From the NCBI RefSeq assembly GCF_030348765.1, contig NZ_JAUCEU010000007.1:676501-740500 (forward strand): a stretch of DNA of 64,000 nt. The letters run 5' to 3'. Positions 52,690-62,410 of the stretch are shown piece by piece. Numbering within the stretch: position 1 is the stretch's first letter; each line of letters starts with the position of its first letter. The translations under genes were made by a program, and so were the position numbers. Origin of the DNA: Neobacillus sp. CF12 (lineage in GTDB: Bacteria > Bacillota > Bacilli > Bacillales > Cytobacillaceae). A model generated the notes under the pieces. That model was not told the origin of the DNA. It did no database searches and was given only the letters and a program-made list of their open reading frames with translations.

Positions 52690-53433
52690 TTATTTTACAA
52701 CATGCTCCAGTACACTTTCTCTTCTTAACATTTCCTTCACCAACTGATCAATTCTCTCAATCTCAGCAGAAGAATTCTTCCACCAGTTGCGGCTCCAGAT
52801 TCTTTCGATTGTCCAGCCCCTGCTCTCAAGGAACCTTTGACGATAGACGTCTCTTTCCTTGGCATTTGCTGAACTATGATACATGGCTCCATCACATTCG
52901 ATGCCCAAAATATATCTTGATGTATCATGAGGATGAACAATGGCCATGTCGATTCGGTATCCTGACATCCCTACTTGTGTAGTGACCTCATATCCCAGGG
53001 CTCTTAGTTGGTGATATACTTGCTCTTCAAACGGAGAATCAAAATGCAATTCTTTTTCCTGAACATGTGTATTTACATTTTCATTTATTTCTTGTACCAC
53101 AGCGTTAATCTGGTCAACTTGTGAATTTGATACAGCCCTGACATATTTTAAATAGGCTTTTAGTAATTTCGGTCCCATTTGAGAAGTGTTAGCAACATTC
53201 AACTCCTCTGGTTCAATACTGGAAACAACAGTAATGCCTTCTTTTGCCCGAGTGACAGCAACATTGAGACGGTTTTCTCCGCCTTTTTGATTTAACATGC
53301 CGAAGCGGTTATAAACTTTACCTTCTTCATTTTTTGCATACGTAATGGAAAAGAGAATAATGTCTCTCTCATCGCCTTGCACATTTTCAATATGCTTAAC
53401 GAAGACCCGTTCATCAAGATCTCTTGTTAACAT
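52690..53433 (-). pseudogene. C-terminal fragment of an SF1 helicase fused to a Vsr-like endonuclease
   Basis: 247 residues. The first 90 hold helicase motifs V-VI (ENVQGDERDIILFSITYA and RLNVAVTRAKEGITVVSS). Residues 125-235 are a Vsr-like PD-(D/E)xK nuclease: SPFEEQVYHQLRALGYEV, YRIDMAIVHP, LGIECDGAMYHS and RFLESRGWTIERIWSRNWW. Intact proteins of this kind (with DUF4011-type N-termini) exceed 1300 residues and are linked to phage defence. Everything before motif V is gone, so this is a relic. Confidence 0.8.
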
Positions 53434-53803
53434 TTGATTATAAACAGTGCTGAAGCTAAAAATGCAGTGGAATATCTTGACTCGTTAGATTACGAAAATC
53501 TAACTGGATTTAATAAGAAGAAAAAGGAGATAAGATTAATTCTCTTAAATTAGAATGCATCCCTTTTTAAATAAAGTCATAGCTATAAATTTATTATAGA
53601 TTACTTTTAGCCTTATTTTTGAAGCAATGGATCCATGTTGTACCTCCTTGAATATAAGCAATCACAGGTCATTTCTACCATAAAAAACACTTAATCAAGA
53701 TAATTACAAATATTAAATAGGAGACCCATTCCTTCAATTTCTTTAAAACTTACCACCCTTTCACTTTTAATAGAGCATTAGTTTTCTATCATTTTAAATG
53801 AGA
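53434..53803. other. Breakpoint region with a plus-strand scrap
   Basis: Plus-strand 53450-53552 reads SAEAKNAVEYLDSLDYENLT, GFNKKKKEIRLILLN and a stop, the probable end of a lost plus-strand gene joined to the helicase fragment. I see no gene in the rest. Confidence 0.35.
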
Positions 53804-54589
53804 CTATCTTGTGATTCCTAAATCAACTTCAATAGCTGTCATGGCAGCAACCGCTTCTATCATGCTACTGTCAGCCATTTGTATATATGATTGCATTTTT
53901 TTAACTTTTTCAGGAGTTAAGTTGCCAGTATTAAATCCTTCTAGTGCTATATCTACTGCCATACTTCTGAATGAAAAAGCATCTGCCATCTTTGTTTCAA
54001 AAGTGTCTAATAATTTTTTATCCGCTTTATTCATTCCTTTTATTGGTTCTAATGCGATGAATCTTCCGCCTTCATAATTATCTTTAATTTTTTGCAAGTT
54101 ATTATAAGCAGTGTAATAATCAGTGCTGCCGTTGCCAATAGCAGTCATTGTTGGTTGCCAAATCATATTCCAGTTATCATCATACACTTTAATGTGTTGA
54201 TCAATTACAGGCATTATTTCTATCAAATATGCTTGCTTCACTTTTTCCTTTTTAGCTTCGGCTTCTGCCTTGGCGTTTGCTTCAGCTTTGGCTTTAGCTT
54301 CTGCCTCAGCTTTTTCGTTTGCTTCACGTGCTGCTAGTTGTTCGGGAGTCTCTTTCTCCACTACTTCTTGTTTATTAGGCTTTTCACTTCTTAAAGTGGT
54401 TCCCTTATCGTCCGAAGTGGTGCCTAATAAAATATTGCCAAGCACTATAACTGCAAAAGAAGCACCCATTAATTTAAAGTTTTTCTTTACTTTTCCATTC
54501 TTTTTAAAGAGTGAAACAAGTCCTAATATTGGAAACACAATAATACCTAATAATGATAAAAATAATAATATACCTGCGAATCCAGCCAT
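53804..54589 (-). CDS. Membrane protein with Ala/Glu/Lys coiled coil and exported domain
   Basis: 261 residues. Two N-terminal helices (about 3-26 and 38-56), a long charged coiled coil (EQLAAREANEKAEAEAKAKA and similar, residues 80-118) and a helical C-terminal domain (residues 120-261, with YNNLQKIKDNYEGGRFIALE). The topology suggests that the coiled coil and the domain face outward. Low-complexity coding repeats are obvious at DNA level (GCxGAxGCx). Family not recognised. Confidence 0.55.
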   Translation of the reverse strand: MAGFAGILLFLSLLGIIVFPILGLVSLFKKNGKVKKNFKLMGASFAVIVLGNILLGTTSDDKGTTLRSEKPNKQEVVEKETPEQLAAREANEKAEAEAKAKAEANAKAEAEAKKEKVKQAYLIEIMPVIDQHIKVYDDNWNMIWQPTMTAIGNGSTDYYTAYNNLQKIKDNYEGGRFIALEPIKGMNKADKKLLDTFETKMADAFSFRSMAVDIALEGFNTGNLTPEKVKKMQSYIQMADSSMIEAVAAMTAIEVDLGITR

Positions 54590-54891
54590 GCTTTCCCCCT
54601 ATCTTCTATCTGTATGCAATAATAAATTTGATTATAAGATATAGTGTATCTGCTACATTTGAAAGCATACCTACTCTTTAAGTAAAGGCAGAACTACTTC
54701 TTCAAGTATACTGTGTATTTAACAAAAAAAGTTGCATCGATGACAGCTTTGATTGACAAATGTAAGTACCTCTTTATTTAGAAATAAGTTTAGAATAACT
54801 TAGGCACTATAGAGTATAATAAAGTTCTATGTTCATTTATCTTTCTATCAATTTTTCAGATCATTTCTAACTTATCAAAATGAGTAGATCC

Positions 54892-55212
54892 TCATTTATT
54901 ATTTAAATAATTGTAAACACACTTTTCGGTTTCTCTCTCAGTATCTTTCATACATTGATCCAACACGTTCATAGCTTCATCAAAATTCTCGAACCCCTCA
55001 CCTGTCCATTCATCACTATAAACCCACTCATTATCATAGCTACCCCACACGACATCGTATTGTTCTTTTTTTATCTTAGGTTCTTCAACTCTCGGTTCAA
55101 CTTCTTTAACATTTTGTTTAACGACTTGTTGAGGTTCAATATCTTTTGCGCCACAACCTACCAGCATGCAGATCGTTAAAATACCAATTAATGGAATGAT
55201 AATTATTCGCAT
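54892..55212 (-). CDS. Small lipoprotein
   Basis: 106 residues. Signal peptide with lipobox LVGC (cysteine at about residue 20), then a charged linker (EVEPRVEEPKIKKEQ) and a compact domain with two cysteines (DQCMKDTERETEKCVYNYL). Anchored on the outer face of the membrane. The gene next to it is another exported protein. Function unknown. Confidence 0.65.
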   Translation of the reverse strand: MRIIIIPLIGILTICMLVGCGAKDIEPQQVVKQNVKEVEPRVEEPKIKKEQYDVVWGSYDNEWVYSDEWTGEGFENFDEAMNVLDQCMKDTERETEKCVYNYLNNK

Positions 55213-55475
55213 ATAGTTAACCTCCTATGAATATCTTCCCCTTATCATCCTTTAAAATTCTTTAATTTCTTGCTAATCTACCTTGAAATGACCTTTTCCG
55301 TATTCTCAATAATCAGGCTTAAAAATGTATAAATATTAGTAATCTTACATCTTTTTTATAAGAACTAATCCTTAAGAATAAAAACAATGTCACATTCTTC
55401 ACAACAAATTTATACACCTTCAATTTTGACCTCCATTATTTGGTCCGTTTGAGGAATATTCAAGTTTTTTAAGCA

Positions 55476-55781
55476 GCGACAAAAGAAGATGCAGTTGAGA
55501 GCTTAAAGGTAAATTACCCATATCTTAATGGAAGTGGATTTGATGAGGTGTGGGTTTACCAGTTAAAATCACAAAACCCTCATATCGCTAACTTAGGAAT
55601 ATATAAAGTTGACGATAATTTCGAAGACGATTTTGAAAGAGAAATGGTTCAAAAGATTACTGTTATTCTAATAGAAAACGGCTACAGTCGTATTACCTAT
55701 GACTACAACCAAGAAAACTCACGAAAATTCGATGCTTCTTTAAATGTCCTTTATATAATATTAAAAATCCGAAGAGCCTAA
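55476..55781 (+). pseudogene. 5'-truncated protein fragment, unknown
   Basis: A plus-strand frame without a start: AATKEDAVESLKVNYPYLNG, SGFDEVWVYQLKSQNP, then IYKVDDNFEDDFEREMVQKI to a stop. The only possible start is a GTG at 55548. Its stop overlaps the ATG of the next fragment (TAATG), the mark of a former operon. Confidence 0.45.
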
Positions 55782-56106
55782 TGTTCTATCATCCCCAAAG
55801 CCAAGCAGAGGTTGAATCCATAGTTGAGGCAAAAAAAAAGAGCATGCAGCGGCTTTAGAAAATAACCAAACAGAACAATTATCCTACGGGAGAGGCACTA
55901 GCCTTGTAGAAGATTACACTCTATCAGCAAAGCAGATTGAGAATGCGCTGTCGTTGATTGAAAAAGTAAAAGATGAATTTGTATTGGCAATTGACCCTTC
56001 CCTTTTAACGATTAAAGACCTTAATAGATTGATTGCTTATAATCGCTATAAGAATAAAGGGACACTTGTTAATCTTGTGAAAAAGGGTGTTCTAGCTAGG
56101 AAATAG
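55781..56106 (+). pseudogene. Frameshifted gene, unknown family
   Basis: Starts MFYHPQSQAEVESIVEAKKK. An extra base in the A9 run near 55838 shifts the frame; the second frame reads SYGRGTSLVEDYTLSAKQIE, NALSLIEKVKDEFVLAIDPS, LTIKDLNRLIAYNRYKNKGT and VNLVKKGVLARK to a stop. A second copy of the last 20 residues survives at 62411. Helical, about 105 residues when repaired. Possibly from a conjugative or phage element. Confidence 0.55.
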
Positions 56107-56150
56107 AAAAATTCCTTGGTTACGCTAACGAACCAAGGAATTTTTTTATT
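56107..56150 (+). terminator. Terminator
   Basis: AAATTCCTTGGTT-acgctaacg-AACCAAGGAATTT followed by TTTTATT, directly after the stop codon. Confidence 0.85.
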
Positions 56151-56220
56151 CTTATCTTTTGAACATAGGGCTACCACTTGTAGTCTTTTTATTTCTATAT
56201 AATCTATCTGGTAGTAATTT

Positions 56221-56979
56221 TTATAACCCGCCATACCGTCTCTTTCGTAATCCGTACTCCTCAAGCGCCTGTATAAATTCCTTCTCGGAGAAATCTGGCC
56301 AAAGGACATCGGTAAACCAGAACTCGGTGTAGGCCAATTGCCAGGGCAAGTAATTACTCAAGCGTTTTTCGCCGCCAGTTCGAATAAGTAAGTCAGGGTC
56401 TGGTAAACCATCTGTATACAGATATTTTGAAAACGTCTGTTCATCCACTTCATGCATCGATAATTTCGCATCGTTTATATCTGTGAATAGTTCTTTCATG
56501 GCATTTAGAATCTCTTGTCTACCTCCATAATTTAGCGCAAAATTAAGCTGAAGACCGTTATTGTCTCGAGTACGGTCCACTGCATATTGGACGGCTTTCC
56601 GTGTATGTGCCGGAAGATGTTCGATATCGCCTATGGTCTCAATGCGTACATCATTCGCCATAAGTTCTGGCAAATAGATATGTAGAAATTCCTTAGGAAG
56701 TTTCAAGATGGTGTCGACCTCGGGCTTTGGACGTTTCCAGTTTTCCGTGGAAAATGTATAAAGGGTCAGAGCCTTTACCTTGTATTTGACTGCTGTCTTG
56801 ACGATTTTTACGACGGTTGATATGCCTTCTTTGTGGCCAGCCATTCTGGGCATGCCGCGCTTTTGCGCCCAGCGTCCATTTCCGTCCATAATAATGGCGA
56901 TATGATCCGGTATATTTTCTCCTGAAAAATCGACTGATTCTTCCGGATGTTTAATAGTAGAAAAAAAGGGTATTCTCAT
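56221..56979 (-). CDS. uppS: Undecaprenyl diphosphate synthase (cis-prenyltransferase)
   Basis: About 252 residues, full length. HIAIIMDGNGRWAQKRGMPR holds the catalytic Asp, followed by LTLYTFSTENWKRP, LNFALNYGGRQEI and DLLIRTGGEKRLSNYLPWQ. It makes the C55 lipid carrier for cell-wall precursors. It does not sit in the usual rpsB-tsf-pyrH-frr-uppS-cdsA block, so it is probably an extra paralogue. Two ATGs (56985 and 56979) follow GGAGGTGGA; the second has the better spacing. Confidence 0.93.
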   Translation of the reverse strand: MRIPFFSTIKHPEESVDFSGENIPDHIAIIMDGNGRWAQKRGMPRMAGHKEGISTVVKIVKTAVKYKVKALTLYTFSTENWKRPKPEVDTILKLPKEFLHIYLPELMANDVRIETIGDIEHLPAHTRKAVQYAVDRTRDNNGLQLNFALNYGGRQEILNAMKELFTDINDAKLSMHEVDEQTFSKYLYTDGLPDPDLLIRTGGEKRLSNYLPWQLAYTEFWFTDVLWPDFSEKEFIQALEEYGLRKRRYGGL

Positions 56980-57026
56980 ATTCATTCCACCTCCGAAGGT
57001 TGTTTTGCTCTTGTTACGTTCAAAAA

Positions 57027-57441
57027 TCACAAATCATCACTTCTGTATTCTAAAATATCCCCTGGTTGACAATCCAAAGCTTTACAAATCGCTAGTAATG
57101 TTGAAAACCTAATCGCCTTCTCCTTTCCATTTTTCAAGATTGAAAGATTGGCAGCAGCGTAATTTTTGATCTTCTTCAAAGCTTTTACCGAAATTTCCGA
57201 GAAAGCTTTATTCTTGTCAATATAGCTTAAAAGTGTAAAAGCTTGATACAACGCAAAGTAAAAAGGAATCGCCGAAACGTACATAATCGTTAAAATACCA
57301 TAAAGGACATAAGCCATTTCTGCACTACCTTCACCTGCATACTTATTGATTAAAGGAAAAAACAAATATACACAAAGAAAGAATGGGAATTCCTATAAGT
57401 ATAAGAGCTATCTTTAAAAAGCTGGTTGATCCTCGTTTCAT
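57027..57441 (-). pseudogene. Fusion of DUF2975 membrane protein and Xre-type HTH protein
   Basis: From the ATG at 57441 (KRGSTSFLKIALILIGIP) a DUF2975 protein begins; one extra T in a T6 run near 57357 shifts it. The next frame continues YVSAIPFYFALYQAFTLLSY, IDKNKAFSEISVKALKKIKN, then jumps at AAANLSILKNGKEKAIRFST into the second half of a YozG-type HTH protein ending PGDILEYRSDDL. The two genes are normally neighbours (DUF2975 then HTH); a deletion has joined them. Confidence 0.8.
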
Positions 57442-57696
57442 AAAAAACAGCTCTTTTATTTAGTGTCAAATTGAAATTTACCACAATATTTATTGATAAT
57501 CAATAAATATTTATTTATAGTTATGTTTTGTTTATTGTTAAACAAATGAACTTATGATTATAAAATCGCTTGTGGAATGATTAGTAGAATTAGATAAGAA
57601 TCGATTATCAGCAACCCTACATTTGACGAGCAACATTAGAGTTCCTTATACTTTACAGGTAATAGCAGAGTTGCTTCTATTTCAGGGAGGTAAATT
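57442..57696. other. Divergent intergenic region
   Basis: AT-rich. Near 57490-57550 are several TTTAT/ATAAA-type dyads (for example ATTTATTGATAATCAATAAA) that could be promoters or an operator between the DUF2975 and RCC1 genes. The right end carries the RCC1 ribosome binding site. Confidence 0.35.
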
Positions 57697-58584
57697 ATGA
57701 ACGACAATTCTCCGAAAGATGCGGCGATAAAGGTGAAAATGTGGCCAAAAGATAGCATTGCGGCGGGTCCTCGTCATACCGTTGTGCAAAGATCTGACGG
57801 TACGGTTACGGCTGTGGGTGATAATCTTTATGGTCAATGTGATGTTAGCGGTTGGCATAATATAGTGGCGGTCGCGGCTGGCAATGTTCATATGGCAACG
57901 AATACTGGAAATGCTCATACCGTAGGACTTAGATCGGACGGTACCATGACGGCTGTAGGTTGGAATAAGCATAACCAATGCAATGTAAGCGAATGGCACG
58001 ATATTGTTGCGATTGCTGCAGGCTGGCGCCGTACAGTTGGAGTTAAATCGGATGGCACCGTGGTGGCGGTGGGGCGAAATCATGAAGGACAATGCAATGT
58101 AGGCGAATGGTGTGATATAGTGGGTGTTGCGGCGGGTGACTGGCATACTGTCGGCCTTCAATCGGACGGTACCGTGTTGGCAACAGGTAATAATAGGTAT
58201 GGTCAATGCAATGTAAGCGACTGGCACGACATGGTGGCGATTGCGGCGGGTTACCTTCATACCGTCGAGCTTAAATCGGATGGCACAGTGTCAGCTGCCG
58301 GTTCGAATAAGCATGGTCAATGCGATGTAAGCAAGTGGCGCGGCATGGTGGCGATTGCAGGGGGTAGTTATCATACAGTCGGACTAAAATCGGACGGAAC
58401 CGTAGTGGCGGTGGGATTGAACAAGTATGGTCAATGCGATGTAAGCGGCTGGCGCGATATAGTGGCGATTGCGGCGGGTTGCGCTCATACCATCGGACTT
58501 CAATCGGATGGCACCTTGGTGGCTATTGGTGATAATGAATATAGGCAATGCGATGTAAGGGGATGGCGTGGCATCCAGTTGTAA
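57697..58584 (+). CDS. RCC1-type beta-propeller protein
   Basis: 295 residues built of about seven 38-residue RCC1 repeats: HTVGLKSDGTVVAVG, then N-(K/H/R)-x-x-GQC(D/N)V, then W-DIVAIAAG. No signal peptide and no other domain. AGGGAGG lies before the ATG. The 114-bp DNA repeats are close to identical, so the blade number may vary between strains. Bacterial RCC1 proteins (such as BLIP-II) bind proteins; the partner here is unknown. GC content is above that of the neighbours. Confidence 0.85.
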   Translation: MNDNSPKDAAIKVKMWPKDSIAAGPRHTVVQRSDGTVTAVGDNLYGQCDVSGWHNIVAVAAGNVHMATNTGNAHTVGLRSDGTMTAVGWNKHNQCNVSEWHDIVAIAAGWRRTVGVKSDGTVVAVGRNHEGQCNVGEWCDIVGVAAGDWHTVGLQSDGTVLATGNNRYGQCNVSDWHDMVAIAAGYLHTVELKSDGTVSAAGSNKHGQCDVSKWRGMVAIAGGSYHTVGLKSDGTVVAVGLNKYGQCDVSGWRDIVAIAAGCAHTIGLQSDGTLVAIGDNEYRQCDVRGWRGIQL

Positions 58585-58951
58585 TCTGGGATGATGATTA
58601 TGGTTTTAAATAAAAATAGGCAGAGGGTAAATATCTGCCTTGAGTAGTTTATGATGGTAAAGATGCCGAATTACTTAATAAACGTTACCTGAGATCCAGC
58701 TCGTTGGGTAGTAAAAATTACAAAAAGAGGAAGTGCCAGTTTTAGCCCTTTCCCAATACATATTTTATTAATAATACTTCCTTTGCAACTCTAGCCCTAA
58801 TTTATAATTACCCGTAGCATTATGCAACTAACATGCAAATTCTTGGCGGTTCGCCCGTAGTACTGTTTTATCTCCTATCACACTCGTATTCATTGCCATG
58901 ATAATTTTTTTATAAGTCTGCATTACAATTAGGTTAATTCAACCTATTCTC
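58585..58951. other. Gene-free stretch
   Basis: A weak hairpin AGGCAGA-gggtaaata-TCTGCCT at 58618-58640 may end the RCC1 transcript. Nothing else that I can support. Confidence 0.4.
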
Positions 58952-60721
58952 TTAAATTAAACCTTTTCTCTTTAACTCTTCAATCATCTTTAATTCTTCA
59001 ACCGTTGGAATTGGAGATTGTTCATCTTGAACTGGAAGGTCAGATTGATTTAACCCCCAATCATTTAGTAAGATTAACAACTCGTCAGTAATCCGAATAT
59101 CTCTTTCACGAATTTCGTTTAGTCCCCAATCATTATGCTGGTTAGAAAGGTCAAGTAAAAGCTGTACTTTTGATTTCTCATAACTTTCTTGTTTCTTTTT
59201 AAAGTATCCATTACTTGCAATAATGTTCAGCTTTTTCTCAAAAGGAATCTTATTCCCTATATGTTCCACTAACTCTTTTACCTCCCCATCAGAATTGCTT
59301 GGAAAATAACTTGATTGCCATTTCTGAGGGAGAATATGCTCTATTTCCCATTTCTCGGGAAGAAGTTCCTCCTGGCATTGATAAGCAAGAATCTTCAATA
59401 TCATACGAACAGTATTACGGTGAGCCGTCTTAATCTTCCCTTTTAATTCCTGTTCATCTACTGTAGCAAAATCAAATATTGGCATAGACGATCTAATAAT
59501 ATCTGAGTTTAAATTCAAGATTCCTCGCTTTACAGCATTTATAGTCGGCGTAACTATATACCGTGCCGCCAAAACTGCGAGTAGTTTCTTGAGAAATTTC
59601 AAGAATAGTTCTTCAAAATCTTGCGAACCATGATATTTAAGATAATAAATGACTACTGGATACTTCCAAAATTCATTTGGATACGAAGATAACACATCAA
59701 GTACTTGTTTAACTTCAATATTTTTCGACCAGTCTTCATCTTCGATTTCTACACGATTATTAACTACAAGCCATAAGTTAAGCACCTTATTTAGGTTGTT
59801 CATCACGTCGCTCTTATATAACTGCTCAAAATTATTCCTTGAATAGTATTTCCTTATCCCTGGTGTCGTTGTATTTCTATCGTTTTCTAACGCTCTCAAA
59901 TAAAACATATAATAATAAAACAATTTTTGAATACTTTCATTCGCATTTGTAGCTTCATCATCAAGTTGTTGCCACTGTTCAATAAAAACTGCTTTCCCTT
60001 CAGCATCCAAATGATTATAGATCTTTGCTTTAAAAATATCTGCATCGGATAAAGCTAGTCCTCTATCGTTCAGAGTTGAGAAGATTGTTAACGCCGTATC
60101 TTGTGAATCTGCTGTAATTGGTAATAAAATCGCTTTGTTCAAAACATTTCGGATGAACCAGAAAAACAACTCTGGCTCATTTGTAGCATATTTCTCTATT
60201 AGCCCTGTAAATAATTTGTAGTTTAACGAATAATTATCTTTCGCACCTTCTTCAATAGTGCCACTGATAAGAATTTCGGCGAAAGTTTCATTCCCTTCAT
60301 CCCTCATCACCCTAGATTCAATAAGCGTTTTTTCATAATCAACCTCAGCAGTTAATTCATCCTGTTCCCACAATGCCGATTCAATTTGTCCCTTAAAATT
60401 TTTCACTTCTTTTGTTTCTGTCATCGAACTAAGTTTTGAGTAAAGTGCACGAAGCAATAAAAACAAAGAAGTGATGCGCTGTTGACCATCAATAATTTCC
60501 TGTTCATCGTTCTCATTTTCGTAAGAAACAATCGTTCCCAGAAAATAAGTGCTTTCATTATCATTTTCCGTGTACTCTATTAAGTCATCAAAGAGCGTTT
60601 GAATTTGTTCGTCAGACCACGCATATGGACGTTGATATTCAGGGATAATGAATTTATTAACTTTGCCTGTTTCTAATAATTGTTTGACACTTTGTTTGTT
60701 CACTTCAATTGTTGTAGCCAT
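58952..60721 (-). CDS. DUF262/DUF1524 protein (GmrSD-like nuclease)
   Basis: 589 residues. The N-terminal DUF262 domain has FIIPEYQRPYAWSDEQ and the nucleotide-binding EIIDGQQRITSL (DGQQR). The C-terminal DUF1524 domain holds an HNH-type motif: WEIEHILPQKW, then HIGNKIPFEKKLNII and NGYFKKKQESY. Such single-chain GmrSD proteins cut DNA with modified bases or act as stand-alone antiphage nucleases. Translation is probably linked to the small HTH gene 110 bases upstream. Confidence 0.88.
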   Translation of the reverse strand: MATTIEVNKQSVKQLLETGKVNKFIIPEYQRPYAWSDEQIQTLFDDLIEYTENDNESTYFLGTIVSYENENDEQEIIDGQQRITSLFLLLRALYSKLSSMTETKEVKNFKGQIESALWEQDELTAEVDYEKTLIESRVMRDEGNETFAEILISGTIEEGAKDNYSLNYKLFTGLIEKYATNEPELFFWFIRNVLNKAILLPITADSQDTALTIFSTLNDRGLALSDADIFKAKIYNHLDAEGKAVFIEQWQQLDDEATNANESIQKLFYYYMFYLRALENDRNTTTPGIRKYYSRNNFEQLYKSDVMNNLNKVLNLWLVVNNRVEIEDEDWSKNIEVKQVLDVLSSYPNEFWKYPVVIYYLKYHGSQDFEELFLKFLKKLLAVLAARYIVTPTINAVKRGILNLNSDIIRSSMPIFDFATVDEQELKGKIKTAHRNTVRMILKILAYQCQEELLPEKWEIEHILPQKWQSSYFPSNSDGEVKELVEHIGNKIPFEKKLNIIASNGYFKKKQESYEKSKVQLLLDLSNQHNDWGLNEIRERDIRITDELLILLNDWGLNQSDLPVQDEQSPIPTVEELKMIEELKRKGLI

Positions 60722-60832
60722 TGTCTATTCTCCGTTCTGTACTTTGTATTTTGCATTTAGCTATTCTTTGAATACATCCATTATTTTATCGACATTACTT
60801 TCGATAGAGTTTTCACGAATTTGTAGACACCT

Positions 60833-61069
60833 TCAAAGTTCATGATCCTGAGGCACTACATACTTAGACAACTTAATTTCATTACTCACTTCAGTTGCAT
60901 ATGACGGTTTTATACCTGATAAACGAACAATTTCAGTAGCTTTATAGTTATTTCTTAAAATACACTCTGCATATTTTACCCCAAATAAATGAACTTTTGC
61001 TACTTGATCCCCCTCTGGAGCATTAGAGTACATTTCATTCAATATCCTAGATAAATCATTTAGATTCAT
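60833..61069 (-). CDS. Small HTH-like protein upstream of the GmrSD-like gene
   Basis: 78 residues. YKATEIVRLSGIKPSYATEV has the spacing of a helix-turn-helix, and the N-terminus MYSNAPEGDQVAKVHLFGVK recalls small HTH proteins encoded beside restriction genes. It may control the nuclease gene. The start ATG has GGAGAGC-like sequence upstream. Function inferred from context. Confidence 0.55.
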   Translation of the reverse strand: MNLNDLSRILNEMYSNAPEGDQVAKVHLFGVKYAECILRNNYKATEIVRLSGIKPSYATEVSNEIKLSKYVVPQDHEL

Positions 61070-61170
61070 CTAAAGAAGCTCTCCTTTATAGTAAAATTTT
61101 ATACTACTTTTTTCGCTATAGGAACAAAAAACCCCTTTAAGGGCATTGTTAAATATCAAAATATACTATA

Positions 61171-61216
61171 AAAAGGAGAAGAGAAATCATCATCAGACAA
61201 TTTCTCTTCTCCTTTT
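61171..61216. terminator. Long bidirectional terminator
   Basis: AAAAGGAGAAGAGAAAT and ATTTCTCTTCTCCTTTT form a perfect 17-base stem. The A and T runs fit both strands. Confidence 0.85.
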
Positions 61217-61690
61217 GTTGGGTACCGGTCTACAACTTGTTTATTCAATTGAATCTGTATCGTATCAATTTTCCTGTATTGAAACTTGGACTAGCTAAAA
61301 CCTTACTAATAGTTTAACATCATATTTGCCTTTTTGCTAAAATTATCGAATAAGCGTTCTGTTTTTAAAAACCTCATTTACTTATAATACAGTTGATCCC
61401 AATTAATTACAAACAATCTTTCTCCACAATCATGGCCCGATTGTGGAAGACTGATCTTATTGAAAATCAATCAATGTGGATAACAACTATAACATTTTTG
61501 TTTCTCAATACTATGTTTTCTATCCTTTATCACCAGAAGATTTGAAGTGGTAAACAACCTGTCATTCTTCGGTAAACTTTTTGTCACTAATTGGTAAAAA
61601 CTATGTCAAAGTTGGTACATTTCATTGGCTGTAATCACCTACATTCTCCGTAAAAACGTCGAAATCATCTTTTTGATTCCCTCAATCAAT
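61217..61690. other. Gene-free stretch
   Basis: Contains one clear small hairpin, CCACAATC-atggccc-GATTGTGG at 61415-61437, of unknown meaning. No open frame of quality. Confidence 0.4.
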
Positions 61691-62011
61691 TTATTCTACA
61701 AAAACGCCCCAACCGTCAGAATAACCACCATGTGGTTTACTTAGGTTATTTAATTTATTCTGTATTTTAATTAATTCATTATAATTTAATAACATTCTTT
61801 TAGAGCAACAACATGCCCACTCTTCAGTTTCGTCGTCTTGCTCTAAGAAACAATTGAATCCTTCTTCCTCTAGTACTTTCGATAATTCTTCACCTGTTGC
61901 TTTATCAGGCACAGCCACAAAAAAGTCTACTGATTGTTGTTTTTTAAAATCTAATCCATCTTTATATAGACTATGTAAAGCATCTCCATCAGCATCATTT
62001 GGAAATTTCAT
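61691..62011 (-). CDS. RraB-domain protein
   Basis: 106 residues from the ATG at 62011 (GGAGG eight bases upstream; the frame opens 15 bases earlier). MKFPNDADGDALHSLYKDGL and VDFFVAVPDKATGEELSKVL match the RraB (regulator of ribonuclease E activity B) fold. RNase E is absent from most Bacillaceae, so the name does not tell its target. The C-terminus KPHGGYSDGWGVFVE is typical of the family. Confidence 0.8.
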   Translation of the reverse strand: MKFPNDADGDALHSLYKDGLDFKKQQSVDFFVAVPDKATGEELSKVLEEEGFNCFLEQDDETEEWACCCSKRMLLNYNELIKIQNKLNNLSKPHGGYSDGWGVFVE

Positions 62012-62410
62012 TGGTTTTTCCTCCATATTCTAGTACATTTATTGTTTTCATTATAATTCACTTATATCTATTCGACTAATCATAAATTTTTATTGTACAA
62101 AAAGGTATAAAGTCTATGTGTTTACCCCATTAATAACAAAAAAGGATAGCCACGCTAATGACCAAAATAGGAAACAATTTCATTAAATAGGGTAAACGGC
62201 TATTTCTATCGCATATGTGTTGTATTGTAAATGTATTTGAGAACCAAGCTCTTTAGTATCTCTATTCAGGAAAATCATTCATTGAACTGAAGCTTATTTT
62301 ATGCGAACGCAGCAGTGCAAATAATTAGCGCCATCAATACACAGGGTAGGTTCATATAGTTTTAAAGAGAACAGTGCCGACCACAAACCGTCCCCATGGT
62401 CTTATTCTGG

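Noticed and set aside
57682..58260. Minus-strand 192-residue His-rich protein
   Set aside because: It is the antisense of the RCC1 repeats; the repeat pattern, start site and codon use fit the plus-strand gene.
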